Below, one piece after another: positions 10,204 through 21,040 of a stretch of DNA of 64,000 nt. The notes beneath the pieces are model-generated. The model did no database searches and had not been told where the DNA came from. It saw only the letters and a program-made list of their open reading frames with translations. The position numbers and the translations under genes were made by a program. Position 1 is the stretch's first letter. Each line of letters opens with the position of its first letter. The DNA comes from Hyaloscypha bicolor E. Its lineage: Eukaryota; Ascomycota; Leotiomycetes; Helotiales; Hyaloscyphaceae. The stretch is taken from the NCBI RefSeq assembly GCF_002865645.1, contig NW_020194619.1, positions 2,330,442 to 2,394,441 on the forward strand, given 5' to 3'.

Positions 10204-12300
10204 TCAACTGCACCAATCTTTCGCAACCTGAATCAATGCCTTCGCCATCAAATATTCACTTTCCTCTCCCTTATCTCCCTTATCTCCTTTATCATCTGCC
10301 AAGTTCCCCCCCAGGCATCCAAGCGTCATCGCATATAGATTATTCCCCTTTAATATATCGAGGACACTGCCTGGGCTCGAACTGGCTTCCCTCAGCGCCA
10401 CCTCTCTCCCCAATGCAGACCTCACGCTCCGTTCCACCGTCCTAGAAAACTCGAAGTTCATCCCATCCTGAACATTCAACAGATCGAAGCCCGCTGCTGT
10501 GTCAACAAGTAACCCAGCATCCGGAGTACTCAAAGTTTCAAGAACAGACCTAAGGCCCGCGACGGCAGGGATTATTGCTAGTGTGATATTTGGCCTAGCC
10601 ATCGAAGTGGATTGTTGGAGCTGTGCTACAGCAAGCAAGGCTGCTCCTAGACCGGTGTACATACCTATCTCATCCTCGGTCTTCGAAGGAAGATGCGAGA
10701 TCAGCAGCAGCGACTTCCTTTCCCCATTGCCAACCCACTCACCTGCACCGTGGAGCTTCGCGACCAAAGAAGCATTCTCAGAACCATATTCAACACAGCT
10801 CACTTCAACATCTCTATACTCAAGCCACTGCGCAACATAGTTAAACACCGCAGAAACCGGTACATTCTGCATACTCCAGCCAGGGGCAATACTAGGCGTC
10901 ATATGCAACACCATCAATGCGTTTACAAGTGACAGCTCTTCACCACCCACCGGCGTGGGAAGAGTATATGGCCGAGTGCCTTCTGTACAAATACACACAG
11001 CCACCGAATCTTTGTTCAAGACTCCCTTGCTTGCGGGATCAGAGGCCAGGCGACGTAAGCCAGCAAGTGCAGCACCACCACAAGGTCCAGCACCCACACC
11101 GTGCTTCTTCAGGTATTCAATAGCATGGTGGCACTCCCAGTCTGAGATCGTAGTGCTGATATCCACCCCCGGTTGCAGCAATGGCCAAGCAATACTGGAC
11201 AGAGTCCCGCATTCTAGGCCAGCCATTATCGTGGGACTCGTGGCAATCGAGAGTGACTTTTCTACTTTGAGACTTTTGTGCAACGTTGCTGCTGTGTCGG
11301 GTTCGACTGTCACCACGGCAGGAGTTGGAGAGGCGTTGTTTGGAAATTTGTAGTAGGAGATGATTGCTTGGGTCAGGGAGCCTACCCCGACGGGTGCGAT
11401 GATCATGCTTAGTGCCTGATCTTGCTTCTGCATTTCAGCGTGGACGAGAAGCTGAGCATCGCTTTCCCGAAGCATAGTTGTGTATCCTTCTACTGCCCAC
11501 TACAGCAAGGTCAATATTGAGGCCGCTGTTTTCGTGAATAAAACTTACCCTAGGAACATCCTCATACCCCTCATAAGCAACAGCTTCAATGAGCATAAAC
11601 CCCTCCGTCTCCTCCCCAAATCGATGCGCCGTCCTCACCGTGTGATCGTAATCTCCATCAGCAATCACGACATCCGCCCCTTCGTCCACAATCGAAGCTA
11701 TGATCTTCTCATCCAATCCTCTTGGGACGAAAACCTTGATTTCTTCCACCCCCAGAAGTCGTCCCATGAATGCAACAGATCGCCCATGATTCCCATCCGT
11801 CGCAGCGCAGAGCTTCATTCCATGCTGCTTTATAGCTGCCCTTAGATCATCCAGGGAAGCGGAAGACGGGAGTTTTGCAGAATGAATGATCGCTTGGCGG
11901 ACTGCCCATGATGCACCTAGGAGCTTGAAAGATGGGAGACCGAGACGCGAAGTCTCGGCTTTGACGTAGACGCCTTTGATACCTAGTTCGGCTGCTAAAT
12001 CGGGGAGGGGAACTAGTTTGGTTGGCGCGTAATCGGGGAGACTTGAATAGAAGGCTTGCAGCTCGGCTGAGTTGTCTTCTGTTTCTGGGGCTCGGTAGGA
12101 CTTGGCGTTTGGATTGAGGTATATGGAGCGACGAGTGGGGCGTTTGTCAACATCTTCAAGGTCCATAATTGGCATGGAGGCTCGCTGTACTGAGAAATTA
12201 TAGCACGCCGGTTGTTAGGAACTCTATGGAATAAGTATGCAAGGGTGGGATGTCTGAACTTACGCAGAGATTTTGGTGGTATTGCTGACATACTCTGCAT
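10204..12300 (-). CDS. Diaminopropionate ammonia-lyase-like PLP enzyme with degenerate M20-like C-terminal domain
   Basis: Predicted 657 residues; exons complement(10204..11499, 11549..12189, 12264..12300), introns of 49 and 74 nt with GTAAGT donors, all phases consistent. Residues about 30-405 are a fold-type II PLP enzyme: Schiff-base Lys in LGLPSFKLLGASWAV (K101), phosphate/substrate loop CAATDGNHGRSVAF (about 141-153), EDVPRWAVEGYTTM across the second junction, PVGVGSLTQA. This order and the PRW-GYTTM segment match diaminopropionate ammonia-lyase, which releases pyruvate and ammonia from 2,3-diaminopropionate. Residues about 410-640 resemble an M20/ArgE-type amidohydrolase (QWLEYRDVEVSCVEYGSEN, then KSLLLISHLPS), but the metal-binding H-x-D is replaced by H-L-P. 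A start at 12175 is the alternative if the first exon is wrong. Confidence 0.8.
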
Positions 12301-12499
12301 AGAAATGGGCGGTTAGCATGCTGCCGTGGGACCTTTCAGGGGATAGTTCTCTTCTTTTAGTGGCTCGCTTATGGCGGAGGTGAGCCTGCACTCCCTGTAA
12401 ACTCGGCGATAGCCACTCCCAAACTTTCAATGCACGTCAATCGATATCTAGGATAGCAATGTACAATGCATTGTTACACAACTGCTACATCCTATCACG
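12301..12499. promoter_or_regulatory. Divergent promoter, about 200 bp
   Basis: Short gap between the start of the PLP enzyme gene (-) and the start of the DUF4267-like relic (+). It presumably held both promoters. No specific operator recognised. Confidence 0.35.
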
Positions 12500-12871
12500 A
12501 TGTTAGCTCATTTCAGCCTCCGACATATCCCGACCCTTTTCGCCTCCGCAGCAACGACCTTCGGCGGTGTCATTCATTTCTTCAACGCCGAATACGCAAT
12601 CTGTGAATTGGGGCTGCCTCAGCGCTGAGCTATCTCCAAACCAGCTCAAGCCGTCATGGTCATCGGCATGGCACGCATCACAGCGATAGGAATAGCAATC
12701 TTCACCGTCTACCCCCGGGGGAAGCTCGAAGTGGTGAACACTGTGATGGCAATCCTCAGATACGTGGGTTTTGTTAATGGGTATGTCTGCTGGAAGGAAG
12801 GAGGTCCGGGAAATGTAGCTTTAGAGCAGGTTCGGGATTGGCGATTGCTGCTTGGGGTTGGTTTAGTATGA
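12500..12871 (+). pseudogene. DUF4267-like small membrane protein with in-frame stop
   Basis: Reading from ATG 12500, a single frame gives an N-terminal membrane segment (FASAATTFGGVIHFF), then GLPQR, a TGA stop at 12626-12628, and then in the same frame PAQAVMVIGMARITAIGIAI, another hydrophobic stretch, and a final LLLGVGLV before TGA at 12871. The pattern of about four membrane segments in roughly 120 codons, with a GL-P motif before the second, is like DUF4267 integral membrane proteins. With the stop, the product would be 42 residues. No intron that removes the TGA is apparent. A C-to-T change or a sequencing error could explain it. Confidence 0.45.
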
Positions 12872-12999
12872 CGGCGGGCAGGTAATTAGGGATAAAATTC
12901 GTTCTGTCACTCGGTGAGACATAAAAGTCGATGATTATTTCAAGCATCTATTTTCCAGTCATTCTTGCCAACTCTCAGAAGGTCTGCAGGTCTCTTATT

Positions 13000-13340
13000 C
13001 TGTTTCAACTATCCAGCGACTCTCAGTTGCCAGTGGGCAGAAGCACAAAAGACTCCGTGTGTAGCCTTCGCCATCCCATTCGTGGTATTATCGCCAGTAA
13101 CAACACTCTTCCCAATCGCGATATCCAATCCCAGCACAGACCTTTGTAACAGTGTCTGAGCAGTAAGTGCTGCCATCAAAATCGTCAGCTCATATTTCAA
13201 TACCCAGAGTCTAAGTGAAAATATAGACTTCCGCTGGAAGTAGGGAACCTGATGCCCACTCTCATAGATCCTCACAAAACTAAAGTTACCCTTCTCGATC
13301 GCAGCACCCTACTCAGTCCCATCAAATACAAACTGCCGGC
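13000..13340 (-). pseudogene. C-terminal relic of a serine carboxypeptidase (S10)
   Basis: Translating the minus strand gives a run that matches the C-terminal end of S10 serine carboxypeptidases: RRQFVFDGTE, a stop, then EKGNFSFVRIYESGHQVPYFQ, which contains the catalytic His context (ESGHQVP), and further on RSVLGLDIAIGKSV. Frames change and stops interrupt between these pieces. The upstream part of the gene (catalytic Ser and Asp regions) is absent. It is therefore a fragment, not a working peptidase. Confidence 0.55.
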
Positions 13341-13732
13341 GCACAGTCAACATTTATAAAGACTCTTTAAGCCAAATCAGGAACGCGCTTCAGTGAGTTA
13401 ACTGAGAGCCGAAGAGATAATTTTATGGAAGCCACTTTTTTGTTTCGTGGACTCAGTCAGAGGCCACGGCTTGGTAGGTTTAATGAGGAGGAATAAGCGA
13501 TTTATAGGAAGGAAAATACGGCCTTCGAAAACTTCCTGAAGGGATTTTATGTGGTCTTACTTGGAAGTGATGAAGAGGAGGGGAATTGAGAAGTACTCTG
13601 GCTAAACGGAAAGCGTAAGAGAGCTTTGAAACTGCTTGATAAAACTCCCTCCTTTTTTTTTTGATTAGCTAGTATCTGCAGTAAACGTCAGCAATATGTG
13701 TGACCCTATCGTCGCTGCTTATATAAAACCTG
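13341..13732. other. Intergenic, about 0.4 kb
   Basis: Between the carboxypeptidase relic and the FAD monooxygenase 3' end. I looked for more of the carboxypeptidase and found none. A T-run at 13653-13662 is the only local feature. Confidence 0.4.
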
Positions 13733-15289
13733 TCATTTGGCAGGTACACCCCCTTTCGTCCCGTGAGGCCTCAATGATAGACGCAGCTTGATAACTTCCG
13801 GGTCCTCATACTGTGCCATCCAAAGAGGATCCATGGTGATATTCCACTGCTTCATTCGGGTTGAAAGCTGAGCCTTTTTGTCCTCAAGTGCTTTATACAT
13901 GGCAAGATCTGCCTCCTTCTTGTCAGGAGTTGCCAACTTTTCTATCCACGGATCCATGCCGTGCTCCTTGGAGACTTCATCCAACTTCCAAATCCCCAAA
14001 GGATCTTCACTGTAGCCGCCCAGTTGAATCATGCGTTTATTCTCAATGGAGAATTCATTCGTAAAGGTTTTCCAAGTGTGTCGGCGAGAGTGAGCCCACA
14101 CATCTAGAATTGACTCTGGTGCTTTGCCATTTATGACAGCTGCAAGGGCTCGTCCCAAGGGCCCAGCATCAAGAAGTCCGGTAGTCAGTCCAAGACCACC
14201 GATTGGGTTGTTACTCTGATAATAATTAGCATTCATGCCTTCCAGGGGGTTGGGTTTGGAAATTACATGGGCGGCGTCACCTGCGAGGAAACAACGCTCT
14301 TTGCGAAATTGAGTTGCGCAACGTTGATGTGGTTTGTAACGGTTCAGCTGGACCAGCTCATACCCTTCTCCTGGCCATCCAGGTAATATGCGCTTGTAAT
14401 GCTCATCAAGTTCGGCGCGAATTTGTTCGTTGGTCAGTCCTTCTCGCACTCCAAATGCACACCGCCACAAGCCGGTATCGTCGATGACTGTGACCACAGC
14501 CCAGTTCACATCATCCATGACGAAGTTCGCGGTTGTAAACCCGTGCTTCTGGAAAGGATACCGTAAATTGGTTGCCACAAAATGTTCCTTGGGCCACGAA
14601 AAGCCCTCGAACTCGATCCCAAGAAGCTTGCGCACCGAGCTCCCCGCACCGTCTGCACCGACGAGCCAGTTACAGGTATATGTTGTCTTTGGACCGTCGT
14701 CTGGAGGACTATACACAACAGTAACCGTGGACTCGGACTGGCTAAGCTCTTCCACTTTCTGCGCAAAGAATACTTGAGAATTGTACCGAGACAAGAGATG
14801 ATCCAGAACGATTCCGGTTAGAACTGGCTGTCCACAGTTCAAGGCTGCCGGAAAAATGTCGCCTCCTTCCAGCTTCTCCACATACGCAACCCGCTCTTTT
14901 TGTGGCCCAGACCCTCTCCAGAATGAGAGAATGTTGTTGATCATAGCCTTCTTCTTAACATCTTGGAGGATCCCAGTCTCCTCCATTTCAGCCATGACGC
15001 AAGGTTGATAGGAAGTAGCCCTTGGAGATTGGTCAATGCCACATCCTCGTTCCAAGACAGCCAACTTCACGCCTCGACTTGCCAGGTTGATAGCTGTAAG
15101 CAGTCCTACTGGACCTGCGCCGACGACAATAACGTCAAAATGTCCGCCTTCAAGGGAAACCATGTTTGGCGATTTTGAGGCCTTGGAAAGGAAGTTTGAG
15201 TTGCTGGCGTAGTGAACTTCGAATGAGCGAGGATACGAAGGACAGCCAATCCTTGAATCAAATGAGCTAGGAGAAGGAGCCTCAATCAC
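13733..15289 (-). CDS. FAD-dependent monooxygenase, PHBH/TetX type
   Basis: Class A flavoprotein hydroxylase, probably acting on an aromatic or polyketide substrate with NAD(P)H. The dinucleotide motif FDVIVVGAGPVGLL (residues 51-64), the substrate/NADPH motif WLVGADGAGSSVRKLLG and the FAD-ribityl motif FLAGDAAH are all present. The open frame contains a hidden 51 nt intron (14216-14266): donor GTAATT, branch GCTAAT, acceptor TATCAG. Removing it restores the family's GDAAH-SNNPIGGLGLTTGLLDA. CDS: complement(13733..14215, 14267..15289), 501 residues. The likelier start is Met43 (MVSLEGGHFDVIVVG, 15163), because the 42 residues before it are not family-like. Retaining the intron would add 17 residues without a stop. 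Confidence 0.88.
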   Translation of the reverse strand: MIEAPSPSSFDSRIGCPSYPRSFEVHYASNSNFLSKASKSPNMVSLEGGHFDVIVVGAGPVGLLTAINLASRGVKLAVLERGCGIDQSPRATSYQPCVMAEMEETGILQDVKKKAMINNILSFWRGSGPQKERVAYVEKLEGGDIFPAALNCGQPVLTGIVLDHLLSRYNSQVFFAQKVEELSQSESTVTVVYSPPDDGPKTTYTCNWLVGADGAGSSVRKLLGIEFEGFSWPKEHFVATNLRYPFQKHGFTTANFVMDDVNWAVVTVIDDTGLWRCAFGVREGLTNEQIRAELDEHYKRILPGWPGEGYELVQLNRYKPHQRCATQFRKERCFLAGDAAHVISKPNPLEGMNANYYQSNNPIGGLGLTTGLLDAGPLGRALAAVINGKAPESILDVWAHSRRHTWKTFTNEFSIENKRMIQLGGYSEDPLGIWKLDEVSKEHGMDPWIEKLATPDKKEADLAMYKALEDKKAQLSTRMKQWNITMDPLWMAQYEDPEVIKLRLSLRPHGTKGGVPAK

Positions 15290-16817
15290 GATTGTATAGA
15301 TCAGGTTGAGAATGGGAATTTGATCTTGCTTGATCAGAAACTATGACTAGCCTACGATTATTAGCAGGTACTGGTGTTGTGGGGGGTTTTCCGTGGTCTC
15401 TCCCCGCAGCTGATCATCGCAAAACACGTGCGGAAGCAGGAACGGCGGGTCAAAATAGGGCCCTCAAATCCTTTCCAGATCTACCGGTAGTTCTAGTGGG
15501 GAAGAGGCATATCCCCATGTTTTCAACAGTGTAGGGTCACTGTGGGGTCGCCAGGCCTGAAGACCACAAGCTGCGCAAAAGCGAAGCGAGCACCTTTTGT
15601 ACCCTTTGGAGGCTGACTGGGCAGTATTCTAGACTGGCTACCTTCTCGGGGGTCTTAGAGTTTGGTATGACTTCTCATAGCTTTTCGCACATGGTGGTGA
15701 TAGTTTTTTGACGTCGGAGACTGAATTCTAAATCGCAGCCTCTTGGAAGACGATGCTCCTGTTGTTAAGTCTAAAGAATCACATCTTAAGGAATCAATTC
15801 GCTTTTATTATCAGTAAGCTCATTCTCTATTATTTAGGGTTAGTTTAGTATTCTTGACACTTTTGCTTGAAAAGCAAATTGAGAGTTGTTCACGACAGGA
15901 GGGCAGGTGAGACAATGAGATTCCCAAGTCAGGGTGTAATATTAACATAAAGTCTTGCCAAAAAGCCCCATCTGAGAAATTGCTTCGCTTGGCGGACTGC
16001 TTTTACTGACTTGTTGCGACTTAGAAAAAATGCGGCTGGTAGTCTGTCCTAAGAAACATTTATCATCAGCGTGCACACATGCAACTCCCGACAGCTTCAC
16101 ACCGCATTGAATTCAGCTGGATTCAGGAATGATGGCTCTGAAATTATTCCACAGTTGGCTCTCTTCTCTTAAAATGAAAGCACATACCATGTTATCTGGC
16201 ATGGACTCGTCGTTCTTTCTTCGAATTCATTTGTACTTGACGCACATTTCACAGCTGCCCCGACCGCGGTCCGCTATCAAATAAATTTTGGTACCGTAGT
16301 CCAAACTTTCAAGGCATTTTTGACGGAATTGGAAACAAGGTTGGAAATAATATTGAGAGCATGATTGCTAATGGGGCAACTGCTGTCTCTCTGGGACGTA
16401 GAAAAAACAAGGCTTGAGTTTATTTCTGCGGTGCGGAGGCGATAGCAAAGGATATTAATGCAGCGGCTATTGCTGCAACCAGAGGAGACATAACCTTTAC
16501 TATCTCTAATAAGTACTACCTATAAATCAAGAGAAACTTCCTACCAACGATATATATGTGTCTTACTATAATACAGAGGTAAGAGAAACCTCGCTTAGCA
16601 CAACTTCCCGTATAGTACCGTATGCAAAAATCCCCCTGAAGAGGCGCCTAAACATTTTCCACCAGCACTCTCGGCCAGATCCTCGTTGTTTTGTCACTCA
16701 ACCCCCTCCAAAAAGACAGAAACACACTGTGACGCTAGTATCATTGCATTTTCTCTCTCTAACCTGTAATTCCACTCCGGGGCTTCAGTTCAACAGATGG
16801 CGAATTTGAACGCGCTA
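15290..16817. other. Intergenic, about 1.5 kb
   Basis: Promoter of the FAD monooxygenase on the right strand side and the 3' flank of the OrsD-like gene. Short open frames only, none recognisable. No repeat found. Confidence 0.4.
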
Positions 16818-17420
16818 CTACCAACCACCCTCGAGAACCAACAATTTCTCGACCAACGCGTTGGGCCAACTCCTGGGTGTTTTATCACCCCACCCTTTAC
16901 CAAAAAGGCCCCAAGTGCACTGTGGTCCTTCGTTCGCCCCATCTGCTCCACACACCTCTACCCTCCAATATACAGCTCTCCGACCACCAAGCCAAGAATG
17001 AGCCTGTATCTCGTCATAACTACCAGATGCCGAAATACCATGTTTTTTATTGATATGTTTCCGCACATCGGTGATATCTCGACGAATGAAAGGACAGTGC
17101 TTGCATTGAAATGCGTCTACTACACGTAGTGCTTTCAGGGGAGGGTAACCGTCCCAGCCACTGTGTAAATCGGCGATGTCTAGTGACGGTAATGTAGATA
17201 CTAGAGATCGAACGGCGGCCCGGAGGTTGACAGGTATGTGATGCTGTTTTCGGAGGTGGTCCATAAGGCTCCTTGGAAGGACAGCGTTTTGGCAAATGAT
17301 GCAAACTGGTAGGCCAAAGGGCGTGTCGAGGAGGGTGAGGTATGGCTTCAGCTCATCGGGGAGCATGGGGCACGGGTTTGACTCGGGCTCGGACGAACTT
17401 GTATCAACGGGGCTGGACAT
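16818..17420 (-). CDS. OrsD-like zinc-finger protein (DUF3505), short form
   Basis: A 200-residue protein with two C2H2-like fingers of the DUF3505/OrsD type: PVCIICQNAVLPRSLMDHLRKQH (C40, C43, H55, H60) and DAFQCKHCPFIRRDITDVRKH (C106, C109, H122, H127), with the usual spacer ending DGYPPLKALRVV. DUF3505 is named after OrsD of the Aspergillus orsellinic acid cluster, where the proteins are far longer; the same domain is also found attached to helicase-like proteins. Here the protein ends soon after the second finger (VEKLLVLEGGW), so it is a short version or has lost its 3' exons. No polyketide synthase lies nearby, so a role in secondary metabolism is not supported by context. Confidence 0.7.
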   Translation of the reverse strand: MSSPVDTSSSEPESNPCPMLPDELKPYLTLLDTPFGLPVCIICQNAVLPRSLMDHLRKQHHIPVNLRAAVRSLVSTLPSLDIADLHSGWDGYPPLKALRVVDAFQCKHCPFIRRDITDVRKHINKKHGISASGSYDEIQAHSWLGGRRAVYWRVEVCGADGANEGPQCTWGLFGKGWGDKTPRSWPNALVEKLLVLEGGW

Positions 17421-17890
17421 TTGGACTTGAACCGCACACCTGGCGCTGATCAGGGGAGTGTTGTTGTCCTGAGATCGTTAAGATCGTGATTGGTAATAAT
17501 GAACCACATGAGAGGAGGAGCCCAAAACGGGATGACAAAGGCGTGTTTCGGCTATTGGGTCAATAATGTGGGTATTACAGCCCCTACCCCGCCCGTGGAC
17601 TAGGACCACGATTGGATCAAAACCATATCAAAATTAGGAAAAGTTACACCGAAGGGGGGCAGACAACCTTCTTCCCAGTCACGCTATCAAGCCACGAGTT
17701 GACGAAAATACGGCTTGACAGTCGATTCGGCCTTCCTCGCGCTTCGTCTCGCGCGAAGGAGGCCGAGCCTACTATTACCACTTGATATATACTCATTCAT
17801 ATTTAAAAGGATATCCGCTTCTCAGAATGGATTGAGTGTCAACCCATGCACATTATCCTCATTTAGTCATCAAATCAAATCTCACAAAAC
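17421..17890. promoter_or_regulatory. Divergent promoter region
   Basis: A 470 bp gap between the OrsD-like gene (-) and the NmrA-like gene (+), so both promoters must lie here. A TATA-like TGATATATAC sits about 110 bp before the NmrA start. No specific operator recognised. Confidence 0.4.
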
Positions 17891-19201
17891 ATGGTTAAAA
17901 TCGCCGTAGCTGGGGGTTCAGGGCGTAAGTCAAAAAAAAATACATTTGTCCATCATATACAGACCACCTCCCCTATTTTCACATTCTAGTCCCCAAGCTG
18001 ACTCCATCTTGAACAGAAATCGCCCAAGAAATCATTGACAGACTAGTAACGACCCAAAAACATGATATCCTAATCCTCTCCCGCAAGGTACCAAACCCTC
18101 ATACAATAATGGTATAAATTTGCTGATCGGCCTAAACCCAGGACCTTGCCACTGTTGAAGACAGAGTTGGCGTGACCTGGGTTAAGACAGATTACACAGA
18201 CAAAACTCAACTCACCGGCATCCTCAGTGGTGTACACACTGTTCTGTGCTTCAGCAGCGCTCACGCAGACGCCGGGAGTGCCGCCCAGAAGATGTTGATT
18301 GATTCGGCAGTCGCCGCAGGCGTCAAGCGTTTTGCTCCAAATGAGTGGTCTGGGTGAGTGACATTACCGTGGTGCTCTCAAGCGAGGAGAGACTGAACTG
18401 ACCAAGTCTGGTGGACGAATAGCTCAAGCGTCGAGGAGTTGCCATGGTATACCGAAAAGGCAAATGTGAGGGCCTATCTTGAAGAAATCAATAAGGAGAA
18501 GAAAGTACGTCGTCAAGTCTTTTTCCTTCCCTAATTTTTATACGACACTTCTCACAGCACTTTGACAGGTTCTCGAATATACGCTTTTCCAACCCGGGTT
18601 TCTCGTCGATTATCTTGTACCACCAGGTACAGCGAACAAGTACATCCAACCTTCACAGGAATTATGGATCGACTTTTTCAAGCGTCGAGCAATCATTCTC
18701 GAGAACGGCAACTCAGAATTCACAGTGACGACCGCGAATGATATTGCTAATGTTGTGGCTCGAGCGATTGAGTACGAGGGCGAATGGCCGGTAGTTGGCG
18801 GCATCCATGGAACTACGCTCTCAACTCCCAAGTTGTTAGAAATTGGCAAGAGGGTTCGAGGTATGCATTACCAAAAGAATGAAACCCAACACCCATAAAA
18901 CAAATTAAATCACTGATAAATCTAAATGATAGGTGGCAAACCGTGGGATATCACTTATCTTCCGGAAGACGACGTTCGCGCCGGCGACTTTCACGGTTCC
19001 TGGGTCCCGCAATTTTATAAAGAGCAAGGTCTTTCTCCAGAACAAAAGGAACACTTCTCCAAAGTTATTCTTCGAGGTGTTCTTCTCAGTGGTCTTTGTA
19101 AATCTTGGGTTGTATCGGATCAGTGGAATCGCTTGCTACCAGACTACAAATTTACTGATGCGGAGGAATTTCTGGAGAAATATTGGACGGGGAAGGATTA
19201 G
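17891..19201 (+). CDS. NmrA-like / isoflavone reductase-like NAD(P)-binding protein
   Basis: Predicted 319 residues in six exons: 17891..17924, 18017..18087, 18142..18353, 18423..18504, 18569..18860, 18933..19201. All five introns have GT-AG ends and the phases close exactly. The Rossmann motif MVKIAVAGGSGQIAQEI starts at residue 1. Also present are LSRKDLATVEDRVGV (end of beta2), GVHTVLCFSSAH, VAAGVKRFAPNEWSG, and LEYTLFQPGFLVDYL, the landmarks of the atypical short-chain fold in this family. Such proteins are NAD(P)H-dependent oxidoreductases of small aromatic molecules or redox-sensing regulators; sequence alone does not decide. The divergent OrsD-like gene shares the promoter region. Confidence 0.88.
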
Positions 19202-19435
19202 GACGTGACGGTGAAATCATACTGTGTACTTGGAAATAGTCTGGGAATTTTTAAGAGAGCTTAGAATGTATTTCACAGGGTCGAATATGTTTTCTTACCC
19301 CCACTGAATACAACCCTACCCCCAGAAACCATATGTCCCGTCTATTCTCTGAAGAAAACAACATCTATCTCTCATAAAATAGCACTACACACTAGTCCCT
19401 CTCTTAGTATATTCCATGTGCACTCAGTGCTGGAT

Positions 19436-19744
19436 TCATTCTGGAGAAACAAGGGTGATTTTATTCCTTGCATTAATCGACTCAGCATATACCCCGTAAA
19501 CACCGAAAGACACAAGAAAGGGAAACAAACCCAAAATACAACCCCATTCCCCTTGTATACACAAATTAGCCCGCAGTCTATTACTTGTGAATAACATTGG
19601 GATGCGGACGATAGCAATGCCGACGCAGCGATGCTGACCAGGAACACAGATCGAACGAGGGGCCGGACCGAGGGGAGATGCACGAGCTTCCATACTAAGA
19701 GCAACTAAGATTGTGGCGAGTAAGGTGGATAACCGAAACTGCAT
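19436..19744 (-). CDS. Small secreted protein, possibly frameshifted
   Basis: From ATG 19744 the product is 102 residues. It starts with a clear signal peptide (MQFRLSTLLATILVALSMEARA), then SPLGPAPRSICVPGQHRC. In the neighbouring frame of the same strand the sequence continues as SQCYSQVIDCGLICVYKG, which has the Cys spacing expected of small secreted fungal proteins that begin C-PGxxxC. I suspect that one base is missing, or that a short intron joins the two, around 19600-19620. As it stands, the open frame ends in a hydrophobic segment (GLFPFLVSFGVYGVY). Function unknown; effector-like size and layout only. Confidence 0.4.
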   Translation of the reverse strand: MQFRLSTLLATILVALSMEARASPLGPAPRSICVPGQHRCVGIAIVRIPMLFTSNRLRANLCIQGEWGCILGLFPFLVSFGVYGVYAESINARNKITLVSPE

Positions 19745-21040
19745 GGTTGTGGTAGATTCTTCTTTGCGGGACTTTGCAGGTTGATGAGTGTAAGTCAATG
19801 TGGTGGAGATAGTAGAGAAGTGGCGCTTTCAGAACCAAGGTCAAAATGGAGCGTCCATAGCTTCATACTTCAGTTCAAACCTACGGAGTCGGGGGAGCTG
19901 AGCATTCAATTCGGAAAGCAGAGCTCCAATGGCCATGATATACTTGCTCGCACCTCTTGGCGGGGGTTCAGTATGAATACGAGAGCCGAGCTACAAGGGG
20001 ATTTGAGAAATGAGGACTGGCACGTTGCGCCTCTCTTTGTACAAATTGACCATTCTCTTCCCTTATTCTTTTTCATAGACTCTCGCCATTGAGCACGTTA
20101 CGGAGTGAGCATTGGGACTGGAAGTCCGGTGTTTTTAGGGGTTGACTCGCTTAATCTTCAGGGGCTCAATCGCTAAATTCAGGGGCAAGGGGAAGAATTT
20201 GCCGAGAGTCTAGGACGGCCACTCTGCTTCGATCTAAAGGTGCCCGCAGACCCACGTCACTAGTCAGAACTTTGCCGCGAGGCGGGAGAGATATGCAGCA
20301 TACCTCGTTCATGAAATTCATCAATAACTCCCGATACTGGCATCAGAGGAGAGCCCAATATCTTCCTCACCCCTTTAACTCTGCAATCCAACTTTTGGGA
20401 GGTTTCCTCGCTGCATTTTATTAGAGCTTATTAGGACATGGTTAGCCTCCATAGAAGATCAAGTCCAGTTGATAGCATAGTGTCAAAATGTTATGTCACG
20501 TGATCGAGGATCACAATAAGAAAGGGAAACCGGGAAACACAGAGTACTGTTCAAAGGCTGTCTCATCAAGCTTCGACCGTTAAAGATTGTTAAATTTTAA
20601 GTAGATGTAGTACACCCCTCAAACCCTAAGACGAAATACTAAAGAAACGCCCATCCCCCCGCCCTAATCAATAAAGCCACTTTACTGTCCTTCACCGGAG
20701 AATAGAAAGGTAACCCGGAGTCATCATGAGCTTTTGGGGTAGCTGGGGGAGAATCAGACTACCAAAGGCAAAGAATCATTAAAATGAAACCAGGCGGCAT
20801 GCCGTAGACAGTATTCCAACCGAACTACACTGAGAAGTGCGACTTGACATAGACCGGCATACTGACAACAAGCAGGTACAATAACCACAGAAACCTTTGT
20901 TTTGAGTCACAGATCCGCCTTTCAGTGAATTCTGAGGCCGTATTAGCAAGACTGTTCGATTTGAGTGGGGAGTGGATCATTGCAAACCGATTAATGCTTT
21001 CATGCTAATATAGACGCAGATATTTGGGAGACTCTATGTT
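19745..21040. other. Intergenic, about 1.3 kb, with a degenerate repeat at 20136-20185
   Basis: No gene seen. At 20136-20185 two units of the form TCGC-n-n-AATT-TTCAGGGG follow each other. The same pair recurs near 42.04 kb and 48.03 kb and in the end of MITE 1. Just upstream, GGAAGTCCGGTG also resembles the MITE 1 terminal repeat, so this may be a diverged relative of that element. Confidence 0.4.
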
